DNA of 64,000 nucleotides from positions 248,001-312,000 of the forward strand of contig JACYLU010000036.1 of assembly GCA_015272325.1 (NCBI GenBank), in the 5' to 3' direction. The DNA is from Synechococcales cyanobacterium C42_A2020_086 (GTDB lineage Bacteria > Cyanobacteriota > Cyanobacteriia > Elainellales > Elainellaceae). Positions within the stretch are counted from its first letter, which is position 1. Each line of letters opens with the position of its first letter. The notes beneath the pieces were generated by a model. That model worked only from the letters and a program-made list of their open reading frames with translations, did no database searches and was not told where the DNA came from. The position numbers and the translations under genes are program-made. Positions 8,607-17,452 of the stretch are shown in pieces.

Positions 8607-9308
8607 GTGACTAAAACAAGCATTCTGAGATCCATGGTTGAGCTTCCGGTCTTTCGCAATCCAGTTTTGCTGCAGCAGGCATTGACCCATCGCTCCTATG
8701 TGAACGAGCATCCTGAAATTCAAGATCATAACGAACGCCTCGAATTTCTGGGCGATGCAGTACTCAATTTTCTCAGCGGCGAGTTTTTGTTCAAGCGCTA
8801 CCCCGACAAACCCGAGGGAGAATTATCAGCTCTGCGATCGGCATTGGTGGATGAAAAGCAGCTCGGGCAATTTGCTCAGCAGCTCGGCATCGGGGAGCGG
8901 CTGCGCCTCGGTAAAGGTGCAGAACGAGAAGGCGGCCGCCAAAACGCTAATCTGCTTAGCAGTGCCTTTGAAGCGGTGATCGGCGCGTACTTCCTCGATG
9001 CAGAGTCTGATATTGTACCGGTGCGTGCCTATGTAGAGCCACTCTTTGCCGCTGTTGTTGAGCAATTAGCCCATTCAGCCGCGAGCGTGAACTATAAAAG
9101 TCGGTTTCAGGAATGGGCGCTCGCAACGCTGGGTGCAAATCCTAAATATGTCATTGTCAATCAAGCTGGACCGGATCATAATCGGGAATTTACCGCCGCA
9201 GTTTGGGTGCTCGACCAACGCTATGGCGAAGGCAAAGGGCGCAGAAAACAAGATGCCGAAAAAGAAGCAGCCCGAGATGCTCTGCGAACGTTGAACTTAA
9301 TTGAGTAG
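8607..9308 (+). CDS. rnc: Ribonuclease III, with Ser at a usual metal-binding Asp position
   Basis: RNase III cleaves double-stranded RNA in rRNA and mRNA maturation. The 233 residues comprise an endonuclease domain (about 10-150) and a C-terminal double-stranded-RNA-binding domain (about 160-232, ending KGRRKQDAEKEAARDAL). The signature NERLEFLGDAVL gives acidic residues Glu43, Glu46 and Asp50. In the second metal-binding motif, where E. coli has DTVEALIG, this protein reads SAFEAVIG: Ser119 takes the place of the Asp, while Glu122 is kept. The start is probably GTG at 8607, with ATG at 8634 as the alternative. It is convergent with the cysteine desulfurase gene. The family call is firm; the consequence of the Ser is not known to me. 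Confidence 0.93.
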   Translation: MTKTSILRSMVELPVFRNPVLLQQALTHRSYVNEHPEIQDHNERLEFLGDAVLNFLSGEFLFKRYPDKPEGELSALRSALVDEKQLGQFAQQLGIGERLRLGKGAEREGGRQNANLLSSAFEAVIGAYFLDAESDIVPVRAYVEPLFAAVVEQLAHSAASVNYKSRFQEWALATLGANPKYVIVNQAGPDHNREFTAAVWVLDQRYGEGKGRRKQDAEKEAARDALRTLNLIE

Positions 9309-9327
9309 GTCAGATGAGATAAATCGC

Positions 9328-9355
9328 GTTAACCAATGCCAAACCACCGGTTAAC
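9328..9355. terminator. Possible bidirectional terminator hairpin between convergent rnc and nifS-like genes
   Basis: GTTAACC (9328-9334) and GGTTAAC (9349-9355) can pair as a 7-bp stem around a 14-base loop. The site lies in the 71-bp gap between two convergent genes, the right place for a shared terminator. No run of T follows on either strand, so this is weak. Confidence 0.3.
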
Positions 9356-9379
9356 CCATTCGAGGGAATAGTGGATGAA

Positions 9380-10534
9380 TTAAACCGCTCGCAGCGAACG
9401 AATAGTGGTGAGGGTTGCAGCGGCGACACGATTGATCTCGTCTAGGGTATTGAAGCGACCAATACCGAAGCGTAGCGACGCAAACGCCATATCCGGCGAC
9501 CGTCCTAGCGCCAGAAGCACATGCGAAGGTGCAATTTTAGCAGTGGTGCAGGCAGAGCCAGAAGAGACCGCGACGATAGGCTGCAAACCCAGGAGCAGGG
9601 CCTGACCATCGACTCCAGCAACGCTAATGTTCAGGTTGCCTGCCAGACGCTGAGTGTAATCTCCGTTAATCTCGATGCCTTCTAACACTTGTAACTGTTG
9701 CCACAGGCAATCGCGCAGGTGACGAATGCGTTGCGTTTCTGCCTCTTGTTCAGCCAAAGCTAGCTTTACCGCCTCCGCGAATCCAACAATTTGCGGGGTA
9801 TAGAGCGTTCCCGAGCGTCTGCCGCGCTCATGGCCGCCACCATGCAGTTGGGCAGCTATCTGCACTCGGGGCTGCCGCCGCCGTACATAGAGTGCTCCAA
9901 TACCTTTGGGTCCATAAATCTTGTGGGCCGTTAGTGACATCAGATCAATCTGCATGGCTTCCACATCCAGAGGAATTTTGCCAATGGCTTGCGCTGCATC
10001 GGTATGAAACAGCACTTGGCGCTGATGGCACAATGCTCCAATTTCAGCAAGGGGTTGCAGAACGCCAATCTCGTTGTTGGCAGCCATCACCGACACCAGA
10101 ATCGTATCGGGACGAATTGCTTTGTCGAGCTGGTTTAGGTCGAGCAGACCATTCGGCTGTACCGGCAGGACCGTGACGGCAAAGCCCAAGGATTCCAAAT
10201 AGCGGCAAGGATCGAGCACGGCACTATGTTCGGTTTGCACGGTAATCAGGTGGCGACCTTGCGCAAAATAAGCTTCCGCAACGCCTTTAATAGCCAGATT
10301 GTTCGCTTCTGTGGCACCACTGGTAAACACAATTTCGTCAGGGGTCGCGTGGATCGCAGCCGCTAGGGTTTCTCGGGCTTGCTGTACCGCTGCTTCCGCT
10401 TCCCAACCATAGGCGTGGGTGACGCTCGCCGGATTGCCAAACTGCTCAGTAAAGTAAGGCAGCATGGCAGCCAATACTCGCGGATCAACCGGAGTCGTAG
10501 CGTGGCAGTCCAGATAAATCGGACGGTGAGGCAT
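9380..10534 (-). CDS. Cysteine desulfurase (IscS/NifS family)
   Basis: A PLP enzyme that takes sulfur from cysteine to supply Fe-S cluster assembly and tRNA thiolation. The 384-residue length is normal for the IscS/NifS group. Visible features are the start MPHRPIYLDCHATTPVDP, the motif TSGATEANNLAI, the PLP-binding lysine in TAHKIYG (Lys205) and the persulfide cysteine in SSGSACTTAK (Cys329), which sits in the long flexible loop typical of this group. No iscU, iscA or nif genes are adjacent, so I read this as a housekeeping desulfurase and leave the exact symbol open. It is divergent from the FecR gene and convergent with rnc. Confidence 0.93.
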   Translation of the reverse strand: MPHRPIYLDCHATTPVDPRVLAAMLPYFTEQFGNPASVTHAYGWEAEAAVQQARETLAAAIHATPDEIVFTSGATEANNLAIKGVAEAYFAQGRHLITVQTEHSAVLDPCRYLESLGFAVTVLPVQPNGLLDLNQLDKAIRPDTILVSVMAANNEIGVLQPLAEIGALCHQRQVLFHTDAAQAIGKIPLDVEAMQIDLMSLTAHKIYGPKGIGALYVRRRQPRVQIAAQLHGGGHERGRRSGTLYTPQIVGFAEAVKLALAEQEAETQRIRHLRDCLWQQLQVLEGIEINGDYTQRLAGNLNISVAGVDGQALLLGLQPIVAVSSGSACTTAKIAPSHVLLALGRSPDMAFASLRFGIGRFNTLDEINRVAAATLTTIRSLRAV

Positions 10535-10774
10535 ACCAGCAAGCAGGAAAAAAATGAGAACGCACCATTCACCATCCTATTAAATTTCTTCGGTCATCAG
10601 ACATCCTCCCTTGATTAACCCAATGATTACAGTAGAGTGGTTAGGATGCATGAAATTTGAGCGGGTCGCCTAAACTGACAGTGCTACCCCTTGGCCGTGT
10701 CATTCGAGGTGACTACTCTTACGGTGATCCTTGAGCGGGAGTTTTCTACTGTGCATTGGTTTTGGATAACGCAG

Positions 10775-11728
10775 ATGTCAGCTAGGCGGTTCTCAGGGCG
10801 ACTAAGGCTACCCCTGGTTGACCGGTGTGGGTTCTTATTGGGTCCATTGCGTCTTAATCAGGGCAGATTTTGGCAACGGCCCCAGCCCGGACTGCCTTGG
10901 CTAGGGTTAATGGTTCTGAGTTTGCTTGTGGTGCTCACCGTCGCGAGCTATGCACAACCTGGATCAATTCGAGTGCGCATCGAGCGCTGGATTGGGGTGC
11001 AGCAGATGCATGGGGAGGTGAGCTTCCTGCAGCAAGGTAGAGCATCGCGACCGGCTCGGCTCAACGATCGGTTACGGCGTGTTGGCGATGGGCTGGCAAC
11101 GGGCGAAGCGTCTGCTGCGACCCTAGAAGTAGATACCCAGATCGGCACCATCGATGTTATGGCAGACACAGCGATCCGAATTCAATCGCTGGAAATTGGT
11201 CCGAATGACGGACGAATTACCCGGCTAGCGGTCGATCGCGGGCAAGCGCGGCTGCGGCTGCGGCCATTCAATAATCCCGAATCGCAGCTCGATCTGGAAA
11301 CCCCTGCTGGCGTCAGCAGTGTGCGCGGCACCGAATTTGGTCTCGTCGTGTTTCCCGATGGTAGGATGGGGGTGGCAACGCTGGAGGGTAGGGTGGTTAC
11401 ATCAGCTCAGGGGCAGGAGGTTGACGTTCAGGGAGGGTTTCAAAATATCACTGTGCCTGGGGAGCCGCCTTCTCAGCCGATCCCCTTTAGTAACGAACCC
11501 CGTCTAGAGTATCAAGTGGAGCGCGTGATTCGCCGAGGCATTCGCCGCATTCTGCTTACTGGACAGGTGGACCCAACCAGTTCGGTGTTAATTAAAGGGC
11601 AGCCTCAAGAAACTGATCGGGATGGGCGATTCACGCTGCTGTTGCCCGCTCCATCTAGGTTACGGCTAGCCGTCACTGTTGTGACCGCCTTGGGGCAGAC
11701 ACAAACCTATGAGCTGGACCTTATCTAG
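10775..11728 (+). CDS. FecR-domain membrane-anchored protein
   Basis: From the ATG at 10775 this is a 317-residue protein with one hydrophobic segment at residues 41-60, so most of it should lie in the periplasm. A FecR-type beta domain follows: a threshold-like RLNDRLRRVGDGLATGE stretch, then TPAGVSSVRGTEFGL near residue 180 and ATLEGRV. The C-terminal quarter resembles an Ig- or carboxypeptidase-like beta domain (DRDGRFTLLLP). An in-frame TTG at 10691 could add 28 residues; I see no clear ribosome site for either. Its end overlaps the start of the CHASE2 kinase gene by 20 bp, so the two are translationally coupled. FecR proteins classically pass a surface signal inwards; that role here is inference. 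Confidence 0.82.
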   Translation: MSARRFSGRLRLPLVDRCGFLLGPLRLNQGRFWQRPQPGLPWLGLMVLSLLVVLTVASYAQPGSIRVRIERWIGVQQMHGEVSFLQQGRASRPARLNDRLRRVGDGLATGEASAATLEVDTQIGTIDVMADTAIRIQSLEIGPNDGRITRLAVDRGQARLRLRPFNNPESQLDLETPAGVSSVRGTEFGLVVFPDGRMGVATLEGRVVTSAQGQEVDVQGGFQNITVPGEPPSQPIPFSNEPRLEYQVERVIRRGIRRILLTGQVDPTSSVLIKGQPQETDRDGRFTLLLPAPSRLRLAVTVVTALGQTQTYELDLI

Positions 11729-13568
11729 CGTTTTTCGAGATTCCATTTTTCGGGCACTGCGACCCGGACGCCGCTGGCTGGGTTGGAATCAGCCTTTGCT
11801 GCCGGGATTATTTTCGGCCGGCGTGATGGCGGTGCTGTTTGGGCTAAGGCTACTGCAACCGCTTGAGCAGATGGGCTACCACGCTCTGTTTCACCTGCGT
11901 GGCGTCCAAGCCTGGGATGATCGGCTCGTTTTAGTCGCCATTGACGATGACAGCCTGAGGCGAATTGGTCGCTTTCCCTGGCCCCGCCAACAGTATGCCC
12001 GGCTGCTAGAGGTGATGACTGAAAGTGACGCCAGCGTGGTGGTTTTTGATCTGCTCTTGACGGAGCCGAGCGCTGACGATCAACGCTTGGCGGAGGCAAT
12101 CTTGCAGCAGCAGGGGGTAATTCTCTCCCAAGCTTGGGATGCCAACGGTGCACCGCTGCTTCCTGTGCCGCTGTTGCGCCAAGCGGCGTTAGGGGTGGGG
12201 CATGTAGCGGCTTATCGAGACAGCGACGGTATCGTGCGTCAGGTAGCGGCTGGGATACAAGGGGTACCTGCTCTGGCGGTAGCAGCTACTCAAGCCTACA
12301 GCCTGTTTCACCAAGCTATTGCCCTTCCTTCTCTTGATCAGCCGCTCTGGTTAAACTGGGTGGGACCCGGGCAGCATATTCAGCGCTATTCCTTTGCTGA
12401 TGTGGTTCAGGGTCGCATTGACCCAGAGGCGTTTTCCCACAAAATTGTCCTGGTTGGGGTGACGGCAGTGGGCATTGACGCGCTGGCAACACCGTTTGAT
12501 CGCAATCCGCCGGCTAGCAGTGTGCTGCTCCATGCCACCCTGATTCAAAATCTGCTGCATCGGTCTTGGCTCCGGCCGTTGTCTACGGGCTGGGTAGTGC
12601 TGCTGTTTCTCATGGCTGGGCCGCTGCTGAGCGGGATCCTCAGCCGCCGATCCTGGGGCTGGCAAGTGGGGATAACGATAAGTGTAGGTGTGGGCTGGGT
12701 CCTCGTCGGCGCAGCGTTGCTGAGCTTGCAGGTTTTACCGCCGACGCTCACTCCCGTGCTGCTCATTTTGACTACGGGTGGGCTAACCAGTCTTCGCGAT
12801 CGCATTCAGGAGGCGGCAGTACTGCGTCGTCGAGTGCGGCAGCTTCAGGATGACGAAACGTTGAAAGAGGAATTTTTTAGAACCGCTTCCCACGAATTGC
12901 GTGCCCCGGTTGCCAACATGCAGCATGCGATTGCACTTCTGCGAATGAGCGACGATGCTGCCGACTGGGAGGAGTATTTGCAGATTTTGGACGAAGAATG
13001 CCAGCAGGAATTTGCACTAATCAATGATCTGCTCGATTTTCAGCGCCTGAGTCATGGGCAGCAGCCAGCGCCACCGGAAACCTATGTTCTCGCTGACTGG
13101 CTGGCGGAAGTGGTGCTGCCGTTTAAAGCGCGAGCCGAGGCAAACCAGCAGACGCTTACCGTCCACACGGACGATGGAGCTGCCGAGTTGACGCTGAATT
13201 GGCAAAGCCTGCGGCGAATTGTGAATGAACTGCTCAATAATGCCTGCAAGTATACCCCCACCCAAGAACAGATTCGACTCGCAGCCCACGTGGTGAACTC
13301 CTATCTAGAGTGCCAAGTCAGCAATTCTGGTGTTGTGCTGCCTCCTGAGGAGTTGGTGAACATCTTTCAGCCTTTCTACCGCAATGTAGACGTCGATTTT
13401 CATCAGCAGGGCGGTACAGGTTTGGGCTTGGCCATCCTGAAGCGATTGGTTGAGCAGCTAGGAGGCAGTATACAGGCGAGTCAGCAGCTTCAAGGGTTAA
13501 CCTTCACCGTTCGCGTGCCTTTGGCAGTGGCGCTACCGCCGCCTGGAGCTGAATTGCAACCCGAGTGA
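11709..13568 (+). CDS. CHASE2-domain sensor histidine kinase
   Basis: This 619-residue kinase starts with a short cytosolic part and a membrane helix (about 29-45). A periplasmic CHASE2 sensor domain follows, beginning DDRLVLVAIDDDSLRRIGRFP. Three closely packed helices come next (about 290-360). The kinase core has the phospho-acceptor in ASHELRAP (His395), the N box NELLNNACKY and the G2 box GGTGLGLAI. CHASE2 is a predicted extracellular ligand sensor; the ligand is not known. The start ATG lies inside the end of the FecR gene. No response regulator is adjacent, so the partner must be elsewhere. accA lies downstream, about 300 bp away. Confidence 0.93.
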   Translation: MSWTLSSVFRDSIFRALRPGRRWLGWNQPLLPGLFSAGVMAVLFGLRLLQPLEQMGYHALFHLRGVQAWDDRLVLVAIDDDSLRRIGRFPWPRQQYARLLEVMTESDASVVVFDLLLTEPSADDQRLAEAILQQQGVILSQAWDANGAPLLPVPLLRQAALGVGHVAAYRDSDGIVRQVAAGIQGVPALAVAATQAYSLFHQAIALPSLDQPLWLNWVGPGQHIQRYSFADVVQGRIDPEAFSHKIVLVGVTAVGIDALATPFDRNPPASSVLLHATLIQNLLHRSWLRPLSTGWVVLLFLMAGPLLSGILSRRSWGWQVGITISVGVGWVLVGAALLSLQVLPPTLTPVLLILTTGGLTSLRDRIQEAAVLRRRVRQLQDDETLKEEFFRTASHELRAPVANMQHAIALLRMSDDAADWEEYLQILDEECQQEFALINDLLDFQRLSHGQQPAPPETYVLADWLAEVVLPFKARAEANQQTLTVHTDDGAAELTLNWQSLRRIVNELLNNACKYTPTQEQIRLAAHVVNSYLECQVSNSGVVLPPEELVNIFQPFYRNVDVDFHQQGGTGLGLAILKRLVEQLGGSIQASQQLQGLTFTVRVPLAVALPPPGAELQPE

Positions 13569-13582
13569 GGGGTCATAAGAAA

Positions 13583-13618
13583 ACCAGAGCTAAAAACCAG
13601 AGCTAGGAGACCAGAGCT
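13583..13618. repeat. Three short direct repeats after the CHASE2 kinase gene
   Basis: ACCAGAGCT occurs at 13583-13591, 13596-13604 and 13610-13618, with periods of 13 and 14 bp. The array starts 14 bp after the stop codon of the kinase gene. Confidence 0.85.
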
Positions 13619-13672
13619 GAGGGGTTTGCCGAGGGCAGCGGCTGCGTTCAGTTCACTCTCCCGTAGGATGGG

Positions 13673-13702
13673 TTGACAATCCGGTAAAATACTCTCTATT
13701 GC
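13673..13702 (+). promoter_or_regulatory. Possible sigma-70-type promoter for accA
   Basis: TTGACA at 13673-13678 is a perfect -35 box. TATTGC at 13697-13702, 18 bp away, is a partial -10 box. The pair lies about 170 bp before the accA start. Only the -35 half is strong. Confidence 0.3.
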
Positions 13703-13868
13703 AACCCTGCCTCGGTAACCGCAACTGAGCTTGGTCTGCCGATGTCTACTGGCTGTCTGACCATAGTTCAGCCACCGTTCAGCGAAGTTCAGTCACCGTT
13801 TTTTAGGCTACCCTGTTCTGTCTGGCGGCACATTCCAGCGATTGCCACTGCGCTCTGTAATTACAGTT

Positions 13869-14852
13869 ATGACCTTATCTGACCGCAAACCGATCCTGCT
13901 AGATTTTGAGAAACCTCTGGTGGAGCTTGATTCCCGCATCGCTCAAATCCGCGAGTTAGCCGAGGAGAACGATGTGGACGTCTCGGACCAGATTCAGCAG
14001 CTAGAAGCGCGGGCAACTCAGTTGCGGCAGGAGATTTTTAGCAGCTTGACTCCTTCCCAGCGGTTGCAGGTGGCTCGTCATCCCCGTCGCCCAAGCACCC
14101 TAGACTACATTCAGGCGATCAGCGATGAGTGGATCGAGCTGCATGGCGATCGCAGCACGGGAATTGATGATCTGGCATTGGTGGGCGGTATTGCCCGGCT
14201 AGATGGGCGTCCGGTGGTGATGCTGGGCCACCAGAAAGGGCGCGACACCAAAGACAATGTGCGCCGTAATTTCGGCATGGCGTCGCCGGGTGGCTACCGC
14301 AAAGCGATGCGGCTGATGAACCATGCCAATCGATTTTCGATGCCAATCATCACGTTTATTGATACTCCCGGTGCCTATGCTGGTGTGGAAGCGGAACGGC
14401 TAGGGCAAGGCGAGGCAATTGCCTATAACTTGCGAGAAATGTTTCGCTTAGAGGTGCCAATTCTCTGCACGGTGATCGGTGAAGGCGGCTCTGGAGGCGC
14501 GCTGGGGATTGGTGTGGGCGATCGCCTGATGATGTTCGAGCATTCGGTCTATACGGTAGCCAGCCCCGAAGCCTGCGCCGCGATTCTGTGGAAAGATGCC
14601 AGCAAAGCCCCTCAGGCTGCAGAAGCCCTCAAGATTACCGCCGCCGATTTGAAGGCGCTAGGCATTCTCGATCAAATCTTGCCAGAGCCAATCGGCGGTG
14701 CCCATGCTGACCCGTTGAAGGCAGCCGAGACCTTGAAGCAGGCGCTCTTAGAGAATTTGGCTGAACTGACGCGCCTGAGCCGCTCACAGCTCAAGGAGCT
14801 ACGCTATCAAAAATTCCGCAGCATTGGCATGTTTACACAACTTTCTGCCTAA
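13869..14852 (+). CDS. accA: Acetyl-CoA carboxylase carboxyltransferase subunit alpha
   Basis: AccA pairs with AccD to transfer CO2 from carboxybiotin to acetyl-CoA, the first step of fatty acid synthesis. From the ATG at 13869 the protein has 327 residues, the usual length. Recognisable stretches are the N-terminal helical pair ending [11 protein letters not shown], then [53 protein letters not shown], the glycine-rich [13 protein letters not shown] and [10 protein letters not shown]. An in-frame TTG at 13842 would add nine residues but the ATG matches the family better. The gene appears monocistronic. Confidence 0.95.
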   Translation: MTLSDRKPILLDFEKPLVELDSRIAQIRELAEENDVDVSDQIQQLEARATQLRQEIFSSLTPSQRLQVARHPRRPSTLDYIQAISDEWIELHGDRSTGIDDLALVGGIARLDGRPVVMLGHQKGRDTKDNVRRNFGMASPGGYRKAMRLMNHANRFSMPIITFIDTPGAYAGVEAERLGQGEAIAYNLREMFRLEVPILCTVIGEGGSGGALGIGVGDRLMMFEHSVYTVASPEACAAILWKDASKAPQAAEALKITAADLKALGILDQILPEPIGGAHADPLKAAETLKQALLENLAELTRLSRSQLKELRYQKFRSIGMFTQLSA

Positions 14853-15336
14853 TACAGCCCTGATACAGCACCGATAGTTGCACCGACACCGCAACCGTTA
14901 CTAGTACCGCTAGTTTTTCGGTAACAACTGCCCATTCCGCTCTATAATCACGAATGATCAATCAGCGGATAAGCTCGCTACACAATTTCAATTCATTGAG
15001 GGCAGTGCTATAATCGCTCTAGTAACAATTATTTACATTGTCTCTCATTCTGTGGTTTCACCCCCCCTTCTGTACTGTGGGTAATGAGGTTGTTGGTTAC
15101 AAATTCTTGGTTGCGAGTTATTGGCTGCAAATGATAGGTAGCGGACCGGTTCGACTCAGCACTTTTTCAGCAGGGTCTTATCCTAATTCCGCACCTTAAA
15201 TACTGAGCTTCGTTAGCAAGTTTTTCCCAATTTGGTTTCTGAGGTAACTCGGCTTACCCGGCTTGGCTGCTTTAGCCTGAACCCAGGCTAATGATTTTTT
15301 CCGCGTAAATCCCGCTAGAGGCAATACTGAATTTTC
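14853..15336. other. Intergenic region between accA and the SDR-folE unit
   Basis: About 480 bp without a credible gene. A long minus-strand frame at 15196-15663 overlaps the SDR gene and is a shadow. Two TATAAT boxes (14943-14948 and 15009-15014) make it a likely promoter region. A run of eight C residues lies near 15061. Confidence 0.55.
14986..15014 (+). promoter_or_regulatory. Possible promoter for the SDR-folE unit
   Basis: A perfect TATAAT at 15009-15014 is preceded, 17 bp upstream, by TTTCAA at 14986-14991, which matches four of six -35 positions. It lies about 320 bp before the SDR start. A second TATAAT at 14943-14948 lacks an obvious -35 box. Confidence 0.35.
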
Positions 15337-16062
15337 ATGACCTCCTCCTTGATGCATCAACGGGCACTGATTACGGGTGCCAGCAGCGGAATTGGCAAAG
15401 CGACTGCCCTGGCTTTTGCGAAAGCCGGAGTTAATTTGGCTTTGGTGAGCCGTTCCCGAGATGCGCTGCAGGCGCTTGCTGTTGAGATACGATCCTTCGG
15501 GGTAGAGGTGGATGTTTATCCGATTGATTTGGCGATTGTGGAGCAGGTTCATGCTCAAATCACCGCCATTGCCGACCGTGCTCCCATTGATATTCTGGTC
15601 AACAATGCTGGTATGGCATACACAGGTGATTTGCTTACCACATCTCTGGCCGATTGGCAGCATGTCATCACGCTGAACCTCACTAGCGTATTTCAGTGTA
15701 TCCAGGCGGTGTTACCTGGGATGCGGGCGCGTCAACACGGCACCATTATCAACATTGCCTCTATTGCTGCTCAGACTGCTTTTCCAGGCTGGGGAGCCTA
15801 CAGCGTCAGTAAGGCGGGGCTAGTTGCTCTTTCGAAGACCCTGGCTGTTGAAGAACGGGCCCACGGCATTCGAGTGGTGACACTGTATCCTGGCGCGGTG
15901 AATACGCCTTTGTGGGATACCGAAACGGTACAGGCAGACTTCGATCGCTCCCGGATGCTTGCTCCCGAAACCGTTGCTCAAACGATTGTCTACGCGGCTT
16001 CACTGCCACCGGGAGCGGTTATCGAAGAACTGACGGTGATGCCCAGTGCTGGCGCACTCTGA
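15337..16062 (+). CDS. Short-chain dehydrogenase/reductase
   Basis: An NAD(P)H-dependent oxidoreductase of the classical SDR type, 241 residues. The cofactor motif is TGASSGIG (13-20), the structural motif NNAG (89-92) and the catalytic set Ser142, Tyr155 and Lys159 in YSVSK. A basic residue after the first strand (SRSRD) suggests NADPH. The substrate cannot be told from sequence. folE starts 63 bp downstream on the same strand, so a role in pterin reduction is possible but is only a guess from position. An alternative start is the ATG at 15352. Confidence 0.88.
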   Translation: MTSSLMHQRALITGASSGIGKATALAFAKAGVNLALVSRSRDALQALAVEIRSFGVEVDVYPIDLAIVEQVHAQITAIADRAPIDILVNNAGMAYTGDLLTTSLADWQHVITLNLTSVFQCIQAVLPGMRARQHGTIINIASIAAQTAFPGWGAYSVSKAGLVALSKTLAVEERAHGIRVVTLYPGAVNTPLWDTETVQADFDRSRMLAPETVAQTIVYAASLPPGAVIEELTVMPSAGAL

Positions 16063-16125
16063 GGTCGCTCCGTCGCCCCTTTTACCTGATTTGCATTTCT
16101 TCTGGAGTCTCATCCTCGATTTACT

Positions 16126-16860
16126 ATGACTATTGCTTCTTCTACTGGTTTCAACGGCATCACCCCTGTTGCTCAGGACGCCCAGGCCGCTGCTCTAGAG
16201 CCTGCTGATGGCGTCAGCCGCTTGCCGGTTCGCCCGGATCGCACCACGAGCTATGCTCGCGAGTCCAAACCTCATCCTGAGTCAGACGTTTCGAATGAAG
16301 AGATGATGGAGGCAGTTCGCACTATCCTCCTAGGGGTGGGGGAAGATCCGGAGCGGGAAGGACTGCTGAAAACGCCCAAACGGGTGGCCGAGGCTATGCG
16401 CTTTCTGACAAGCGGCTACCAGCAATCGCTTGAAGAATTAGTCAACGGTGCAATCTTCGACGAAGGCCACAACGAGATGGTGCTGGTGCGCGACATCAAT
16501 GCCTTTAGCCTCTGCGAGCACCATATGCTGCCCTTCATGGGAAGAATGCATGTTGCTTACATCCCCAACCAGAAAGTCGTTGGTCTCAGCAAGCTGGCCC
16601 GGATTGTCGAGATGTACTCGCGGCGCTTGCAGGTGCAGGAGCGGCTGACTCGCCAAGTGGCCGAAGCGGTGCAAACTATTCTCGAACCCCAGGGTGTTGC
16701 GGTAGTTATGGAAGCGACCCACATGTGCATGGTGATGCGCGGGGTACAGAAGCCAGGTTCCTGGACGGTAACCAGCGCCATGATCGGCGTTTTCCAGGAT
16801 GACTCAAAAACGCGGGAAGAGTTTCTCAGCTTGATCCGGCATCAGCCTGCATTCTTTTAA
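16126..16860 (+). CDS. folE: GTP cyclohydrolase I
   Basis: FolE converts GTP to dihydroneopterin triphosphate, the entry step to folate and, in cyanobacteria, to pterin glycosides. It has 244 residues; the first 55 are a poorly conserved extension and the enzyme core begins near [11 protein letters not shown]. Zinc ligands are visible as Cys130 and His133 in [11 protein letters not shown] and Cys201 in [26 protein letters not shown] and the C-terminal TREEFLSLI are also typical. It follows the SDR gene and probably shares its transcript. Confidence 0.95.
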   Translation: MTIASSTGFNGITPVAQDAQAAALEPADGVSRLPVRPDRTTSYARESKPHPESDVSNEEMMEAVRTILLGVGEDPEREGLLKTPKRVAEAMRFLTSGYQQSLEELVNGAIFDEGHNEMVLVRDINAFSLCEHHMLPFMGRMHVAYIPNQKVVGLSKLARIVEMYSRRLQVQERLTRQVAEAVQTILEPQGVAVVMEATHMCMVMRGVQKPGSWTVTSAMIGVFQDDSKTREEFLSLIRHQPAFF

Positions 16861-16996
16861 GAAGATTGATCTCTCTCGGACAGTTGGGTAAGACCGTCGA
16901 GCCGGTGCAAATGGACTGTAGCGAGCTACTTGCTAGCTAGCTGCACTTAACAGTTAGTTAATAGGTTGGGTATGCCGGATATGCCGGGATACAAAA

Positions 16997-17019
16997 GGGG
17001 GCAGCTTCGCGACTGCCCC
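16997..17019 (+). terminator. GC-rich hairpin downstream of folE, possible terminator
   Basis: GGGGCAG (16998-17004) and CTGCCCC (17013-17019) form a 7-bp GC-rich stem with an 8-base loop, about 140 bp after folE. No T-run follows, so if it terminates transcription it does so without the usual tail. Confidence 0.35.
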
Positions 17020-17104
17020 ACTATTAGGAGTTCAACTATCGCACAACTTAACCTAGCAGCTCAACACCAAACAATCTGAGCGCCGTAGAAAGCACTCTCT
17101 CACT

Positions 17105-17189
17105 GGGAAACACACGAGTTCGGCGAAACAACTCAAGCAGGGAAACACATTGGTTCGACCAAACGCCTCAACTCAAGCGGGGAAACACA
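17105..17189. repeat. Three-copy degenerate direct repeat, GGGAAACACA
   Basis: GGGAAACACA occurs exactly at 17105-17114, 17140-17149 and 17180-17189, with periods of 35 and 40 bp. Two copies are preceded by AACTCAAGC and the spacers share GTTCG and AAAC. Three copies with unequal spacers do not make a CRISPR array. Confidence 0.7.
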
Positions 17190-17320
17190 CGGATCCGATC
17201 GTGGTGATCGGTCAGAGGCAGGAAAGGCAGGGGTTTAGGCTTCAGAGAGCGTCATGCTTACATGAAGCTGACCCCTGCTTGGCTCTGGGAATCTGTCAGG
17301 CAATCAGGTCAGGCAGTCGA

Positions 17321-17452
17321 TCAGGTCACTCGTTTCACGGTGCCATCAGCGTAAAGTTCGAGGGGAATCAGCTCGACTTTGCCCTGAACCTTGATCTTGG
17401 AGTAAACAATTTTGACCAAGGGAGACTGATTCTGGTTATACCGCTGTGCCAT
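17321..17452 (-). CDS. Very small basic protein (43 residues), unknown function
   Basis: Below the usual length cut-off, but it looks real. It starts MAQRYNQNQSPLVKIVYSKI, continues with a mixed hydrophobic and basic strand-like pattern (KVQGKVELIPLELY) and ends DGTVKRVT. AGGA lies just upstream of the ATG at 17452. The sequence is rich in Lys, Val and Gln without low complexity, and the alternating pattern suggests a small beta protein. It resembles small proteins I associate with cyanobacteria but I cannot name a family. It is divergent from the large phosphorylase-kinase-like gene. The overlapping plus-strand frame is less protein-like. Confidence 0.55.
   Translation of the reverse strand: MAQRYNQNQSPLVKIVYSKIKVQGKVELIPLELYADGTVKRVT

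Larger units (their letters stand above)
16861..17320. other. Intergenic region after folE
   Basis: About 460 bp. It holds a GC-rich hairpin (16997-17019) and a degenerate GGGAAACACA repeat (17105-17189), listed separately. A 114-codon plus-strand frame at 17150-17494 lies antisense to the better-supported small gene at 17321-17452 and is not called. Confidence 0.55.

Noticed and set aside
15196-15663. 155-codon minus-strand frame
   Set aside because: Its upstream half is antisense to the well-supported SDR gene; no family features.
17105-17189. Possible CRISPR array
   Set aside because: Only three 10-bp identities with unequal, partly similar spacers; no cas genes in the window.
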